Below, one piece after another: positions 6,787-15,897 of a DNA stretch of 22,879 bases; within the stretch, counting starts at the first letter, position 1, and each line of letters starts with the position of its first letter. This stretch comes from an uncultured Butyrivibrio sp. (lineage in GTDB: Bacteria > Bacillota > Clostridia > Lachnospirales > Lachnospiraceae): assembly GCF_947169445.1 (NCBI RefSeq), contig NZ_CAMVPU010000057.1, positions 1 to 22,879 on the forward strand. Reading direction: 5' to 3'. The notes beneath the pieces are model-generated. The model saw only the letters and a program-made list of their open reading frames with translations. It had not been told where the DNA came from and searched no databases. The translations under genes and the position numbers were made by a program.

Positions 6787-8232
6787 CTATCTTTCTATAA
6801 ATCTCTTTATAAACTCGATATTTGATGGGTAATACAAATGTGCAAAACCGGAAAAGACGTTCTCTTTTACCTTATATCCGCCCCATTTCCTCTTACCATT
6901 TGGTTTTAAAACTTCGCAGGTATCGCCGTTGTCGGAAGTGTCATAATAGTGGAATTCATGACCTCTGACTATTTCTCCGAATCTTAGATATGGCGTATCC
7001 ACCGTTGCCCGGACATTTACATAACCAAAATGTGTCAGCTTATCCTGCATATGGCAGTCTCCATCAAAGATTCCTACCATTTTAAAGCTATCTTTTTCCG
7101 GAGTTTCCAAGGTCCTATTAAGGTATAAAAAGCCTCCGCATTCCGCCAACACAGGCATTTTATTACTTATGGCCTGTCTTATACTTTCCTTAATGGACTC
7201 ATTTTCCGAAAGAGCCTTTGCATACAGCTCAGGATATCCGCCACCTAGAATTAACCTGGACACATCAGGAATCTCCTTATCTCGCATTGGCGAAAAGAAA
7301 ACCAGCTCTGCCCCAAGGTTTTGAAGTAGTTCAAGATTATCCTCGTAGTAAAAAGAAAAGGCTTCATCCCTTGCGATTCCAATACGAATAGAGTGCCTGG
7401 AATGATATATGCTTTTGGAATCATCAATATCATTCCCCAAATTCACCTGATTCGTACACGAGGCAAAATTGTTCAGATTGCCTTCAGAATTACACGTTTT
7501 TGCTGCTTCTTTTGCTATTTCCAGAATCGCTTTTACATCTAAGCTCTCCAAAAGAGCATCTGCAACCCTGTCTATAGTTTTAAGAATCTCCGGAATTTCC
7601 TCAGGCTGCATCAGGCCTAGGTGCCGGCTTCCGATTTCCAAATCTTTTAGTTTTGGAAGAAAGCCCAGAACTTTGGCTCCTGTTTCCTTATAAATATCTT
7701 CTTTAAGGCTTTCATAAACCGTTTTCGAAGTGTCATTCAGGATTATTCCCTTTATACATTTTTCATACTGATAGTCAGTAAAGCCCTTAATGAAGGGGAT
7801 AATTGACCTTCCCATACCTTTGCAGCTTACCACCAGAATAACGGGGGTGCCTGTTCTTCTGGCGATATCATAAGAGGAATTATCAGAAGCCTCCATGCTC
7901 ATTCCATCAAAAAAGCCCATGACACCTTCTATTACAGCTATGTCACTACCCACAGTACCTCGCTTCAAGGTTTCAATCATTCCATCTTCACCTGACAGAA
8001 ACATATCCAGATTCCTTGAAGGAATCCCAAGAACCTGCTTGTGGAACATAGGATCAATGTAATCAGGACCGCACTTAAAGGAAGCTACTTTTATGCCGCG
8101 TCTGTCAAGAATTCTAAGAACAGCACAGGTAATAAGCGTCTTGCCACTACCACTTCCCGGGGCTGCGATCATTATCCGGGGATGGTCACATACATTTTTA
8201 TATTCAGTTTCTCTGGTAGCGTCTTTGCTCAA
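6787..8232 (-). CDS. cbiA: cobyrinate a,c-diamide synthase
   Basis: This 481-residue, two-domain glutamine amidotransferase amidates the a and c side chains of the corrin (cob(II)yrinic acid in the anaerobic route) using ATP and glutamine. The N-terminal dethiobiotin-synthetase-like ATPase domain has a P-loop (APGSGSGKT, 24-32) and SFKCGPDYIDP. A polar, Asn-rich linker (about 245-280) precedes the class I amidotransferase domain, with the nucleophile in LAECGGFLY (C365) and a late histidine in FAHLYY (H465). The start is TTG, supported by GGAGG 9 nt upstream with no ATG nearby. The length is close to the usual 450-460 plus the linker. A 51 nt gap separates it from the upstream fusion gene. 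Confidence 0.95.
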   Translation of the reverse strand: MSKDATRETEYKNVCDHPRIMIAAPGSGSGKTLITCAVLRILDRRGIKVASFKCGPDYIDPMFHKQVLGIPSRNLDMFLSGEDGMIETLKRGTVGSDIAVIEGVMGFFDGMSMEASDNSSYDIARRTGTPVILVVSCKGMGRSIIPFIKGFTDYQYEKCIKGIILNDTSKTVYESLKEDIYKETGAKVLGFLPKLKDLEIGSRHLGLMQPEEIPEILKTIDRVADALLESLDVKAILEIAKEAAKTCNSEGNLNNFASCTNQVNLGNDIDDSKSIYHSRHSIRIGIARDEAFSFYYEDNLELLQNLGAELVFFSPMRDKEIPDVSRLILGGGYPELYAKALSENESIKESIRQAISNKMPVLAECGGFLYLNRTLETPEKDSFKMVGIFDGDCHMQDKLTHFGYVNVRATVDTPYLRFGEIVRGHEFHYYDTSDNGDTCEVLKPNGKRKWGGYKVKENVFSGFAHLYYPSNIEFIKRFIER

Positions 8233-8283
8233 CTAGTGCTGCCTCCTAAATAACCGAAAACCATTATAATATCGCAATTTGCT

Positions 8284-10287
8284 TTAGCCATTAAGATCAA
8301 ATGTCACTATATAGACCGGATTCATGGCCTTTGGCATAAGGTAGTTTCCTTTCTTTTCATACCTCGATGCCTGAAGCTGAAGGATATCCGGAGTTTTAAT
8401 ATCAAGCTCTTTTATAATGGACATTATTTCTGACAAAGTATCCAAAGTCACGCAGTTTATCACAATTCTGGCCTCGTTATTACGCCCTTCCACAGTCCTG
8501 ATTATCTGTTTCAGGCCACCGCTACTACCACCTATAAAAACGTGAGTTGGAAAAGGAAGTCCATCTAAAGCCTTCGGAGCTTTGCCTTCTATTATGTGAA
8601 TATTTTCAGCATGATACTTTTCCTTGTTTTTCTGCAGTAATTCCACAGCTTTTACTTCTTTTTCAACCGAGTAAACATTAATTGAAGGATCCAAAAGAGC
8701 TGCTTCAATGGATACAGAGCCTGTCCCTGCGCCAATATCGTATAAAACCGAATTTCTGGAAAGAGAGAGCTTTCTAATAGAAAGAGCTCTGACTTCTTCT
8801 TTGCTCATCGGGACATCGCCTCTTATCAGGTCGTCATCAGATAGTCCCAAGTTCACAGGCCTCTTGGCTGCTTTAGGATTTTCTATGTACAAAAGGCACT
8901 TTCCCTTTAAACTCTCATCTATCCCCATCTTGGAAGATATCTCAAAGAGTCTTTCGCTGCTGGTTCCAAGCTCATATCCAGCAAAGGCTTTTGCCGTTTT
9001 GGGGAGTTTTTTGCAAATCTCCTGCGCCTGCCTACAGCTGGAGGGCAGGACAATCAGCTTTTCATTTTCAAGAACATTTCCGATGACATTACAATCTCTT
9101 CCATGAGAACTAATAACCTTTGTTTCCTCCAGCGCCAAGTCCAATTTTGCTGCAAAATAAGCAATGGAAGATATTCCGCTTATTTTTCTGACACTGTAAT
9201 GAGCTTTTGAAAATGCAGCTGCCGAAGCCTTTGCACCGCTGCAAAGACTGATATCACCTGAAAAAACAATGAGTGGTTTCTTGTATTTAGCATTACTCTT
9301 TAGATAATCTAATATTTCCAATGGGTTATAGGAATCAATGCAAGGAACGTCAACATAGGCATTTTCCTTTAATCTGTCAAGCACGGAGCCTGCGCCGAAT
9401 ATGATATCAGCACTCTTTAGCGCATTTTTTAATTCCTGGGTAAAAAATCTTTCATCTCCCGGGCCAATTCCCGCAAGTACAATCTCTTTAGGAGCATTAG
9501 CCAGGTCTTTGCCTGTAATCCTGGAAATCTCAAAGGCAAGAGAATCCATGGTGTAAACATCGCTTCCCGTCCTGTTATTTTCAGGACTTCTGATCACAAC
9601 CGCTTTTATATTGCATTCTTTTGCTGCTTCAAGCTTCTCGTCAAAGCCGCCGTTCGGTCCGCTTTCCTTGGTCAGGATTACTTTCGCATCAATTTCTTTT
9701 ATAAGAGCACAGTTCATTTCCTTGGAAAAAGGCCCTTGCATCGCAATTATCTGCCTTCCGGAAAGCCCTGCCTGTCTGCATTTTTGAAGACTATCTTCAT
9801 TCGGAAGAACCCTGGCGAACACAGTGGATACATCAGGCAAAAAAGAAGTCAAATGCGCAAGATCCTTGCTACCGGTTAAGAGAAGTTTTGCGCCCTTAGT
9901 CTTAGAAATCTCTTTAGCGGCTGCTTCAATATCCTCAACGTACATGCAGTTCTCTGAGGCATCTCCGTGCTCTGCCATGCTTCTAAGAAGCCTTAAGTAT
10001 GGCACGCCCGCACTCTGGCAGGCAGTCTTTATTTCAGCAGAAACCAAGGCAGCAAAAGGGTGAGTAGCATCAATTACGTGTGTAAAAGCCTCCTGTTTGA
10101 TGCATTCTGCCATTTCCGCAGAAGTTTTTCTTCCTACTATAAGGTTCTCTTCACCATCAAGTCTTTCAATTTCTTCACCGTATTCAGTTGCCACGCTGAC
10201 AGAATGGGGAATCCCTGCTTTAGTAAGGATCTCCGCTATAATTCTTCCTTCTGTTGTTCCGCCAAATATGAGAAACTTATTTTTCAC
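8284..10287 (-). CDS. cbiJET: trifunctional CbiJ-CbiE-CbiT fusion
   Basis: One uninterrupted frame encodes three consecutive pathway enzymes. Residues about 5-258 are cobalt-precorrin-6A reductase (CbiJ: GGTTEGR at 11-17, IDATHPFA at 74-81). Residues about 269-475 are the C5 methyltransferase CbiE (LAGIGPGDERFF). Residues about 490-669 are the C15 methyltransferase/decarboxylase CbiT, with PMSKEEVRAL, the SAM loop YDIGAGTGSVSIE (518-530) and FIGGSSGGL. Numbering uses the longer frame from an ATG at 10293. That ATG lies only 1 nt past AGAGGG, whereas the GTG at 10285-10287 has 7 nt spacing, so I choose GTG (667 aa). CbiE-CbiT fusions (CobL-like) are well known; the extra N-terminal CbiJ is less usual. 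It overlaps the end of cbiH. The product order is reduction of 6A, then 6B to 7 and 8 chemistry. Confidence 0.93.
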   Translation of the reverse strand: MKNKFLIFGGTTEGRIIAEILTKAGIPHSVSVATEYGEEIERLDGEENLIVGRKTSAEMAECIKQEAFTHVIDATHPFAALVSAEIKTACQSAGVPYLRLLRSMAEHGDASENCMYVEDIEAAAKEISKTKGAKLLLTGSKDLAHLTSFLPDVSTVFARVLPNEDSLQKCRQAGLSGRQIIAMQGPFSKEMNCALIKEIDAKVILTKESGPNGGFDEKLEAAKECNIKAVVIRSPENNRTGSDVYTMDSLAFEISRITGKDLANAPKEIVLAGIGPGDERFFTQELKNALKSADIIFGAGSVLDRLKENAYVDVPCIDSYNPLEILDYLKSNAKYKKPLIVFSGDISLCSGAKASAAAFSKAHYSVRKISGISSIAYFAAKLDLALEETKVISSHGRDCNVIGNVLENEKLIVLPSSCRQAQEICKKLPKTAKAFAGYELGTSSERLFEISSKMGIDESLKGKCLLYIENPKAAKRPVNLGLSDDDLIRGDVPMSKEEVRALSIRKLSLSRNSVLYDIGAGTGSVSIEAALLDPSINVYSVEKEVKAVELLQKNKEKYHAENIHIIEGKAPKALDGLPFPTHVFIGGSSGGLKQIIRTVEGRNNEARIVINCVTLDTLSEIMSIIKELDIKTPDILQLQASRYEKKGNYLMPKAMNPVYIVTFDLNG

Positions 10288-11017
10288 TATCATACCCTCT
10301 TGAAGTTACCATTCTTCCCAGGATCTCACGGCTTCTTGAATTACCGATGAAGACCGTAGAGAACATATCTGCGTCTATGTCTTTTAAATTACTAAATCTG
10401 AAAATCTTATAACGCTGACCTTGTCTGCCAATATTCCAGGCAATTCCGCAAACACGCTCAGGCTCTATATATTCAGCCAAAACTTCGTAAGCCTTTGCCA
10501 GATAGCCACTTCGTGACTTGCTTTGAGGATTATACAGGACAATTGCCATATCCCCCTGGGCTGCCAGACGGAGTCTTTTTTCTATTAACTCCATGGGGGT
10601 TAATCTGTCGCTTAAGCTGATGACACTAAAGTCGTGGATAAGAGGTGCACCAAGCAGTGCAGCACCGCTAAAAGCGGCTGAAACACCGGGAATAACCTCG
10701 ACCTCCATATCAGGAAGGGCTTCTACCTTGGATAGCGCAAGTCCAGCCATTCCGTATACTCCGGGATCTCCGCTGCAAATGATGGAAACTATCTTCCCAT
10801 TTGAAGCTGCTTCCAGAGCCAGCTCTACTCTTTTTTCCTCTCCCATCATGGGCGTTTGAATGTACTCTTTGTCGGGGAATTTGTCTCTGACAAGATCGCA
10901 GTACACAGTATAGCCAGCAATACAGTCGCTTTCTTCCAGCGCCTTAATGGCTCTTAATGTCATATTCTCGTAGTTTCCGGGGCCAATGCCCACCACATAT
11001 ATTTTTCCTTTACTCAT
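10277..11017 (-). CDS. cbiH: cobalt-precorrin-3 C17-methyltransferase (ring contraction)
   Basis: This 246-residue cytoplasmic SAM-dependent methyltransferase methylates C17 and drives the ring contraction that forms cobalt-precorrin-4. It has the tetrapyrrole methylase N-terminal loop YVVGIGPGNYENMT (7-20) and the SAM-binding loop CSGDPGVYGMAGL (81-93), then IPGVSAAFSGAALLGAPLIH, which is typical of CobJ/CbiH. LYNPQSKSR and SVIFIGN-like C-terminal elements complete the fold; here the latter reads STVFIGNS. The start ATG has AAGGAAAG upstream. It lies 48 nt after cbiG, whose product opens the lactone formed by this enzyme. Confidence 0.95.
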   Translation of the reverse strand: MSKGKIYVVGIGPGNYENMTLRAIKALEESDCIAGYTVYCDLVRDKFPDKEYIQTPMMGEEKRVELALEAASNGKIVSIICSGDPGVYGMAGLALSKVEALPDMEVEVIPGVSAAFSGAALLGAPLIHDFSVISLSDRLTPMELIEKRLRLAAQGDMAIVLYNPQSKSRSGYLAKAYEVLAEYIEPERVCGIAWNIGRQGQRYKIFRFSNLKDIDADMFSTVFIGNSRSREILGRMVTSRGYDSEK

Positions 11018-11065
11018 GTTCTTTCCTTGTATCCTAATCTACTCTCTTATTAATTCAAAAATCGG

Positions 11066-12013
11066 TTAATTCGGATCAAAGCAGATATTTTCTATCATTC
11101 CGGCGGCAAAGGTCATTCCGTTTTCCGCTATCTTTTTTACCAATAATTCCTTGCAACCATAGGCTATCACTGCACGTTCACATACATTGTCGGTTCCGGT
11201 AATACTGCGGACAAAGTCTGAACTGTCAAATTCACCTTGTTGTTCCATCAACGTTTTAGCAGAATAGGTCTCAAAAGAAACTTCAAAAAACGAAGCAAGA
11301 TCCCGCAACGCTTTTTCATCTTTTTTTATGTCGATTGAAGTTACAGCCGTTACTGCGTGTGGGGATATTCCGCTTTTTTCCAGGCACCTAAGCACAAATT
11401 CTTTAAGCGCCTTACCATCAGTACCCTTTTTGCAGCCTATACCGACTACAATACACCTGCACGTTAGCTGCAATTCCTCTCCTTCCGGTGTTTTATAAGA
11501 GATTTTGTACTTGGGTTTTTCGCCTTCCAGGAGCCTTGCTGTATATTCCTTGGCTTTTGTCATGTCTTCAATATATAAATCGTTCTGCGCTGCAAAGGTA
11601 TCTATTGCAAAAACTCCACGAACATCTGTAGCAGTAGTAATTACAGGGTTGGCTCCAAGTAGCTCTGCTATCATCCTTGCAGCCTGCACACCACCTCCAA
11701 TATGCCCCGACAACACAGGAATAACAAACTGCCCCTTTTCATCCAAAACAATTACAGCAGGGTCTTCCTTTTTGTCCTTGATATATGGCGCAATCATCCT
11801 TACCGCGATACCCATGGCACCTATAAAAATAAGTACATTTCCTTTAAGAAAGACGTCCTTCGTCCAGGTCTTGGCATCAGAGATCTTCTCTATTTCAAGC
11901 GATTTTTCTTTTGCATCGCTCTCACCTAAAAGGTATCCAAGGCGCTTCATTAGCGCAGCACCTTCATCCGTAAAACATATTAGGTTGTACTTTCCTATTT
12001 TCCCAATGTCCAT
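11066..12013 (-). CDS. cbiG: cobalt-precorrin-5A hydrolase
   Basis: This 315-residue cytoplasmic enzyme opens the delta-lactone of cobalt-precorrin-5A and releases the two-carbon fragment as acetaldehyde. The N-terminal domain carries FIGAMGIAVRMIAP (63-76), PAVIVLDEKGQFVIPVLSGH and LSGHIGG (101-107). The C-terminal domain starts at about residue 185 with IVVGIGCKKGT, characteristic of CbiG. It is somewhat shorter than the Salmonella protein (about 350), mainly in the middle. It follows the ABC ATPase by only 3 nt and precedes cbiH. Confidence 0.95.
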   Translation of the reverse strand: MDIGKIGKYNLICFTDEGAALMKRLGYLLGESDAKEKSLEIEKISDAKTWTKDVFLKGNVLIFIGAMGIAVRMIAPYIKDKKEDPAVIVLDEKGQFVIPVLSGHIGGGVQAARMIAELLGANPVITTATDVRGVFAIDTFAAQNDLYIEDMTKAKEYTARLLEGEKPKYKISYKTPEGEELQLTCRCIVVGIGCKKGTDGKALKEFVLRCLEKSGISPHAVTAVTSIDIKKDEKALRDLASFFEVSFETYSAKTLMEQQGEFDSSDFVRSITGTDNVCERAVIAYGCKELLVKKIAENGMTFAAGMIENICFDPN

Positions 12014-12016
12014 ATA

Positions 12017-12781
12017 TCACCTAAACTGCCTGCAAAGCCGTAGCTGTTCAAGCACTCTTTTATACATATCATCTGTTAGTCCATATAGCTCCTGAACTAC
12101 GCCGCTTTCTATAACCTCATCCGGGTTAGCTATCTCAACATTTCCATCATTTTTTATCATAAGAACTCTGTCTGATATTTGAAGAGCAAGTTCCAGTTCA
12201 TGAAGAGACATTATTATGGTCACTCCATTTTCAGCCAATTCTTTTAAAACCTGCATCAGTTCCAGCCTGTAGCGAATATCCAGATAAGAAGTGGGTTCAT
12301 CCATTATAAGAAACTCAGGATTTTGGCAAATAGCCCTTGCTATAAGGGTTCGCTGCTTTTGTCCGTCGCTTAAAGCCTCAAATTGCCTATCCGCAATTTC
12401 CTGTATTTTCATCAGATTTATAGCTCTTTTTGCTGCTTCCTTGTCCGCTTTGTCAAAAGAGCCAAAACCGTCTGTGAAGGGGAGTCTCCCGGAAAGAACT
12501 ATATCAAAGGCGCTCATCTGCTCAGGATTTACTCTTTCTGTTGTCACAATAGACATTTTTCTGGCCAGTTCCTTAAGGGAAATGGTTTTGATACTGTCTT
12601 CGCCTATATAAACATCTCCCCCAAGAAGATGAAGCTGTCCCGAAATACTCTTTAAAAGAGTTGACTTCCCGCCTCCGTTTGGACCGATAAGAGATATGAT
12701 CTCGTTCTTTCTTATATCTATTGAGGCATTGTTTATGACTATCTTAGAACCATATCCTGCTCTTACATTCTCAAGCCTCAT
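12017..12781 (-). CDS. ABC transporter ATPase, FecE/BtuD type
   Basis: This 254-residue cytoplasmic ATPase powers the adjacent permease. The Walker A motif is GPNGGGKST (33-41), the ABC signature is LSDGQKQR (137-144, Asp replacing the usual first Gly), Walker B is FLIMDEPTS (157-165) and the H-loop histidine is in SLHE (H194). The overall pattern matches ATPases for siderophore, heme or vitamin B12 uptake. It overlaps the permease end by 11 nt, with GGAGAAG before its ATG. The operon encodes one substrate-binding lipoprotein (18089-19639), the likely third component. The cargo is not set by sequence: a corrinoid, a cobalt-tetrapyrrole or another metal chelate are all possible. Confidence 0.9.
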   Translation of the reverse strand: MRLENVRAGYGSKIVINNASIDIRKNEIISLIGPNGGGKSTLLKSISGQLHLLGGDVYIGEDSIKTISLKELARKMSIVTTERVNPEQMSAFDIVLSGRLPFTDGFGSFDKADKEAAKRAINLMKIQEIADRQFEALSDGQKQRTLIARAICQNPEFLIMDEPTSYLDIRYRLELMQVLKELAENGVTIIMSLHELELALQISDRVLMIKNDGNVEIANPDEVIESGVVQELYGLTDDMYKRVLEQLRLCRQFR

Positions 12782-13796
12782 GTCTTTTTCTTCTCCTGAT
12801 TATCATGAAAATAACGATTGGCGCACCAAAAAGTGAGGTCACTGCTGATATATTGATCTCCATTGGAGCAAAAAGAGATCTGGCAATAATATCACTAAAC
12901 ATACAAAAAACTGCTCCTGCCAGGAATGATGCAGGAATAAGTACAATGGGCTTTGATGAACACATTGACTGTCGCATAAGAAAAGGCACAGCAATTCCTA
13001 TAAAGGACACCGGTCCGGCATAGGCTGTAACACAGGCTGCAAGCAGGCTTGATAATAGAATAATCAGAACTCTTGCCAGTCTTACATTTACTCCTACGCT
13101 TCTGGCATAGGACTCTCCAAGCCTGAGTGCATCAAGGCTCTTTGATAATATCAGTACCATAATAAGTGCAAATCCTACTATAAATATGCAGGTTATAGCG
13201 CCTTCCATGGATGCACCTGAAAAACTTCCCTGGGACCAGCTATGGAGATTAACGATATCCGAATCATCAGCAAATGCTATCAGAAAGTCTGTAATCGCAC
13301 TGCATATGTATCCTATCATTATGCCCGCAGCCAAAAGAGCTGCCATATTTCTTACCCTGGTGGATATCAGGATAATAAATGAGGTTGCTAAAAGAGCTCC
13401 AATAAAAGCTGCCGTTACCAGCATTAGTCCCGAAGTAGTCCCTTTTTTCCCAACAATAAAGATAAGTACCAGAGCAACTACCATCTTGGAACCTGAAGAA
13501 ATGCCAAGAATATATGGACCTGCTATAGGATTAGAAAAATAGGTCTGTAAAAGAAAACCCGACACTGCAAGTCCTCCACCTAAAATGCAGGTCATAAGCA
13601 TCCTCGGAAGCCTTATGTTCATGATGATGCTTCTGCTTTTATCCGGCCCTTCTCCTTTAAAGAGAATTTTCATAAGCTCCAAGGGCTCTATCCTGACGCT
13701 TCCAATGCAGATGCTGGCTATGATTCCGGCAATTACCAGTACTGTCAATATGCCATAGACTATATAAATTCTTTTATTTCTGCTACTTTGTTCCAT
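12771..13796 (-). CDS. ABC transporter permease, FecCD/BtuC family
   Basis: This 341-residue integral membrane protein is the likely homodimeric channel of a class II importer. Hydrophobic helices run throughout. Family landmarks are RLPRMLMTCILGGGLAVSG (about 62-80), the NPIAGPYILGISSG segment that follows, and a VSFIGIAVPFLMR stretch near residue 275. The start ATG follows AGGA. It sits between cbiF and its ATPase, well away from the binding-protein gene but in the same transcription unit. Placement in a riboswitch-controlled operon suggests cobalamin-precursor or cobalt-related uptake, but the family also includes heme and siderophore transporters. Confidence 0.9.
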   Translation of the reverse strand: MEQSSRNKRIYIVYGILTVLVIAGIIASICIGSVRIEPLELMKILFKGEGPDKSRSIIMNIRLPRMLMTCILGGGLAVSGFLLQTYFSNPIAGPYILGISSGSKMVVALVLIFIVGKKGTTSGLMLVTAAFIGALLATSFIILISTRVRNMAALLAAGIMIGYICSAITDFLIAFADDSDIVNLHSWSQGSFSGASMEGAITCIFIVGFALIMVLILSKSLDALRLGESYARSVGVNVRLARVLIILLSSLLAACVTAYAGPVSFIGIAVPFLMRQSMCSSKPIVLIPASFLAGAVFCMFSDIIARSLFAPMEINISAVTSLFGAPIVIFMIIRRRKRHEA

Positions 13797-13835
13797 TTTT
13801 ATCCTGTGATATTTTTACTTGGTTGCTGATTCATA

Positions 13836-14603
13836 TCAATCTTTCTGATCAGTGCCCTTGCGGTATCCGGTAGTAAAATCAGGGGCATAAAGCCTTGATT
13901 TTTCGTAGCCGCTTCCCGCTACAACTTTACCTACGATAATAAGGGCAGTTTTTGTAATACCTTCCTTCCTGGCAGTATCTGCAAGGTTTTGAAGCTCACA
14001 TTTGAATTTTTTCTCATCTTCCCAGGTGGCCTTATATACTATCGCACAGGGTGTGTCCTTAGATACTCCGGCCGAAAAGAGCTTTTTCTGAAGCCCATCG
14101 ATATCTCCTGCGGATAGGAAAAACACCATGGTCGCGCCATGTGCTGCCAGTTCTTCCACAGATTCCTTTTCCGGAACCTTGGTTCTTCCTGCCATCCTCG
14201 TGATAATAACGCTTTGGCTTATATCAGGAAGAGTGTATTCCAGATTCAGCGATGCTGCTGCGCCGCAAAAAGAGCTGACTCCGGGAGTAACATCATAAGC
14301 AATCTGCGCTTCATCCAACACATCCATCTGCTCTCTAATCGCGCCGTAAATACTGGGATCTCCAGTATGCAAACGGACAATCATCTTATTCTCGCCGTCT
14401 GCTTTTTTCATTATTTCTATGACTTCATCCAGATTAAGCCTTGCGCTGTCATGGATTTCACAGCCTTTTTTGGCATAATCCAGCAGCGCCGGATTAACAA
14501 GTGATCCGGCGTAGATTATGACATCCGCTTCCTCTAAATATTTTTTCCCTCTAATAGTTATCAGATCAGGTGCACCAGGCCCTGCTCCTACGAAATGAAC
14601 CAT
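13836..14603 (-). CDS. cbiF: cobalt-precorrin-4 C11-methyltransferase
   Basis: This 255-residue cytoplasmic SAM methyltransferase adds the C11 methyl to cobalt-precorrin-4. Signature segments are HFVGAGPGAPDLITIRG (3-19), DVIIYAGSLVNPALL, RLHTGDPSIYGAIREQMD (77-94) and TPGVSSFCGAAASL, all typical of the CbiF/CobM subgroup rather than CbiH or CbiL. The length is normal. It starts 11 nt after the cbiD stop. The 39 nt gap to the downstream permease shows no terminator. Confidence 0.95.
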   Translation of the reverse strand: MVHFVGAGPGAPDLITIRGKKYLEEADVIIYAGSLVNPALLDYAKKGCEIHDSARLNLDEVIEIMKKADGENKMIVRLHTGDPSIYGAIREQMDVLDEAQIAYDVTPGVSSFCGAAASLNLEYTLPDISQSVIITRMAGRTKVPEKESVEELAAHGATMVFFLSAGDIDGLQKKLFSAGVSKDTPCAIVYKATWEDEKKFKCELQNLADTARKEGITKTALIIVGKVVAGSGYEKSRLYAPDFTTGYRKGTDQKD

Positions 14604-14614
14604 GTATTATTTCC

Positions 14615-15790
14615 TCATATTTGCTTTAGATTATCAGATTTCTTCACATCAATATTTTGAATATAGTCTAGTGCATTATCAGTTTTGACAAGCTCTGTGT
14701 ATTCATTGGAAAAAACTATTACTTCAACCTGGAGTTTGTTTTCTCCAAAGATCTCCATGTGTTCCTTAATACGCTTTGCCATCTCAGGAAACACTTTATC
14801 TCCAAGGCCAGCTTCATTGATGATCCTAACAGCTTCATCTGTCATAACACATTCCATGAGGGCTGCATTAAGGCTGTCAAAGTCATTTGCTAATGCAAAC
14901 TGCCTGCAGATGTCAGATAAAATCTCCATTCTATGGTCTCCATACATGGAGTGAGTGTTCTTTATTCCCCCTGCAACCTTAACGAGCTTTCCAATATGGC
15001 CTACAAAGAGCATTTTGGTAAAACCTGCAGTAACTGCCATATTAACAGTGTCGTATACGAAGTTAGAACTCATAACGGCAAGACTTTCATCTATCTGATA
15101 GTTCTGATTAAGGAAGGTAAGTCCATAATTACCAGGTGCAGCCAGAAGAATCTTTCTTCCCTCTGCTTTTCTTACATTTATTTCAGTTCTTATAGTTTCC
15201 AAAATAGCACTGTCACTCATGGGCTCCACAATTCCTGTAGTGCCTAGGATTGATATGCCACCTTCGATTCCAAGCTTGGGATTAAAAGTTTTTACTGCCA
15301 GTTCCTTTCCCTTTGGAACACTTATAATAACCTCGGCTCCTAAGCTTTTTCCTTCGCCATACTGTGACAGGACCTCTCTGATATTTTCTTCTATCATTCT
15401 TCTGGGAACAGAATTGATAGCCGCTTCTCCTACAGGCTGGTCAAGTCCTGGCTTGGTGACAACTCCTACTCCTTCTCCGCCTTTTATGGTCACTATATTG
15501 CTTTCCAAAAGTCGAACTGTAGCATAAATAAGAGCACCACTTGTAATATCCGGGTCATCTCCGCCATCCTTAATAACCGCACAGGTAACGTGGTCTGATG
15601 TCCTGCTGATATCAAGAATTTCAGCATTATATATTGGTCCCTTTGGAGTCACAATCTTGACATCATGTATATTCTGACCGGACAGGAGCATTATCAGCGC
15701 AGCCTTTGAGGCCGCAGCAGCGCAGCTTCCTGTAGTGTAACCACACCTTAGCTTTTTTCCGCACTTCTCTATATACAAAGAATCTGACAT
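14615..15790 (-). CDS. cbiD: cobalt-precorrin-5B C1-methyltransferase
   Basis: This 391-residue cytoplasmic enzyme is the C1 methyltransferase specific to the anaerobic route. It carries the N-terminal GYTTGSCAAAASKAAL (17-32), DGGDDPDIT (about 76-84), a glycine-rich EGVGVVTKPGL and LGTTGIVEPMS, all diagnostic of CbiD. The length is slightly above the Salmonella protein (379). The ATG is preceded by a purine-rich AGAAAGAAG tract rather than a strong ribosome site. The 107 nt gap upstream is the longest inside the operon and contains a possible secondary promoter. Confidence 0.95.
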   Translation of the reverse strand: MSDSLYIEKCGKKLRCGYTTGSCAAAASKAALIMLLSGQNIHDVKIVTPKGPIYNAEILDISRTSDHVTCAVIKDGGDDPDITSGALIYATVRLLESNIVTIKGGEGVGVVTKPGLDQPVGEAAINSVPRRMIEENIREVLSQYGEGKSLGAEVIISVPKGKELAVKTFNPKLGIEGGISILGTTGIVEPMSDSAILETIRTEINVRKAEGRKILLAAPGNYGLTFLNQNYQIDESLAVMSSNFVYDTVNMAVTAGFTKMLFVGHIGKLVKVAGGIKNTHSMYGDHRMEILSDICRQFALANDFDSLNAALMECVMTDEAVRIINEAGLGDKVFPEMAKRIKEHMEIFGENKLQVEVIVFSNEYTELVKTDNALDYIQNIDVKKSDNLKQI

Positions 15791-15829
15791 ACTATCTTCT
15801 TTCTTTTTTCTGTCTACAAGTTATAAAAT

Positions 15830-15859
15830 CTTATATATTCTCTCGACCCCCGCAGTAAA
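15830..15859 (-). promoter_or_regulatory. possible internal promoter before cbiD
   Basis: On the minus strand, TTTACT (15854-15859) and TATAAG (15830-15835) are separated by 18 nt in the 107 nt gap between cbiC and cbiD. The match is moderate (4/6 and 5/6). It could give riboswitch-independent expression of the later genes, but AT-rich gaps often contain such matches. Confidence 0.25.
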
Positions 15860-15897
15860 TGCGTGTTTCTGTAATCTTATCTAATAATTCCCCTCTT

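Noticed and set aside
11505..12095. 196-residue plus-strand frame opposite cbiG and the ATPase
   Set aside because: It lies antisense to two well-supported genes, has a Ser/Ile/Pro-rich composition typical of reverse-frame translation and no recognisable motif.
12360..12380. Loss of function in the ATPase because the signature is LSDGQ rather than LSGGQ
   Set aside because: Asp at this position occurs in functional FecE/BtuD-type ATPases; Walker A, Walker B and the H-loop are all intact.
137..12781. Mobile element or genomic island boundary
   Set aside because: I found no transposase, integrase or direct repeats next to the tRNA. The tRNA-Tyr has its own terminator and a housekeeping gene follows.
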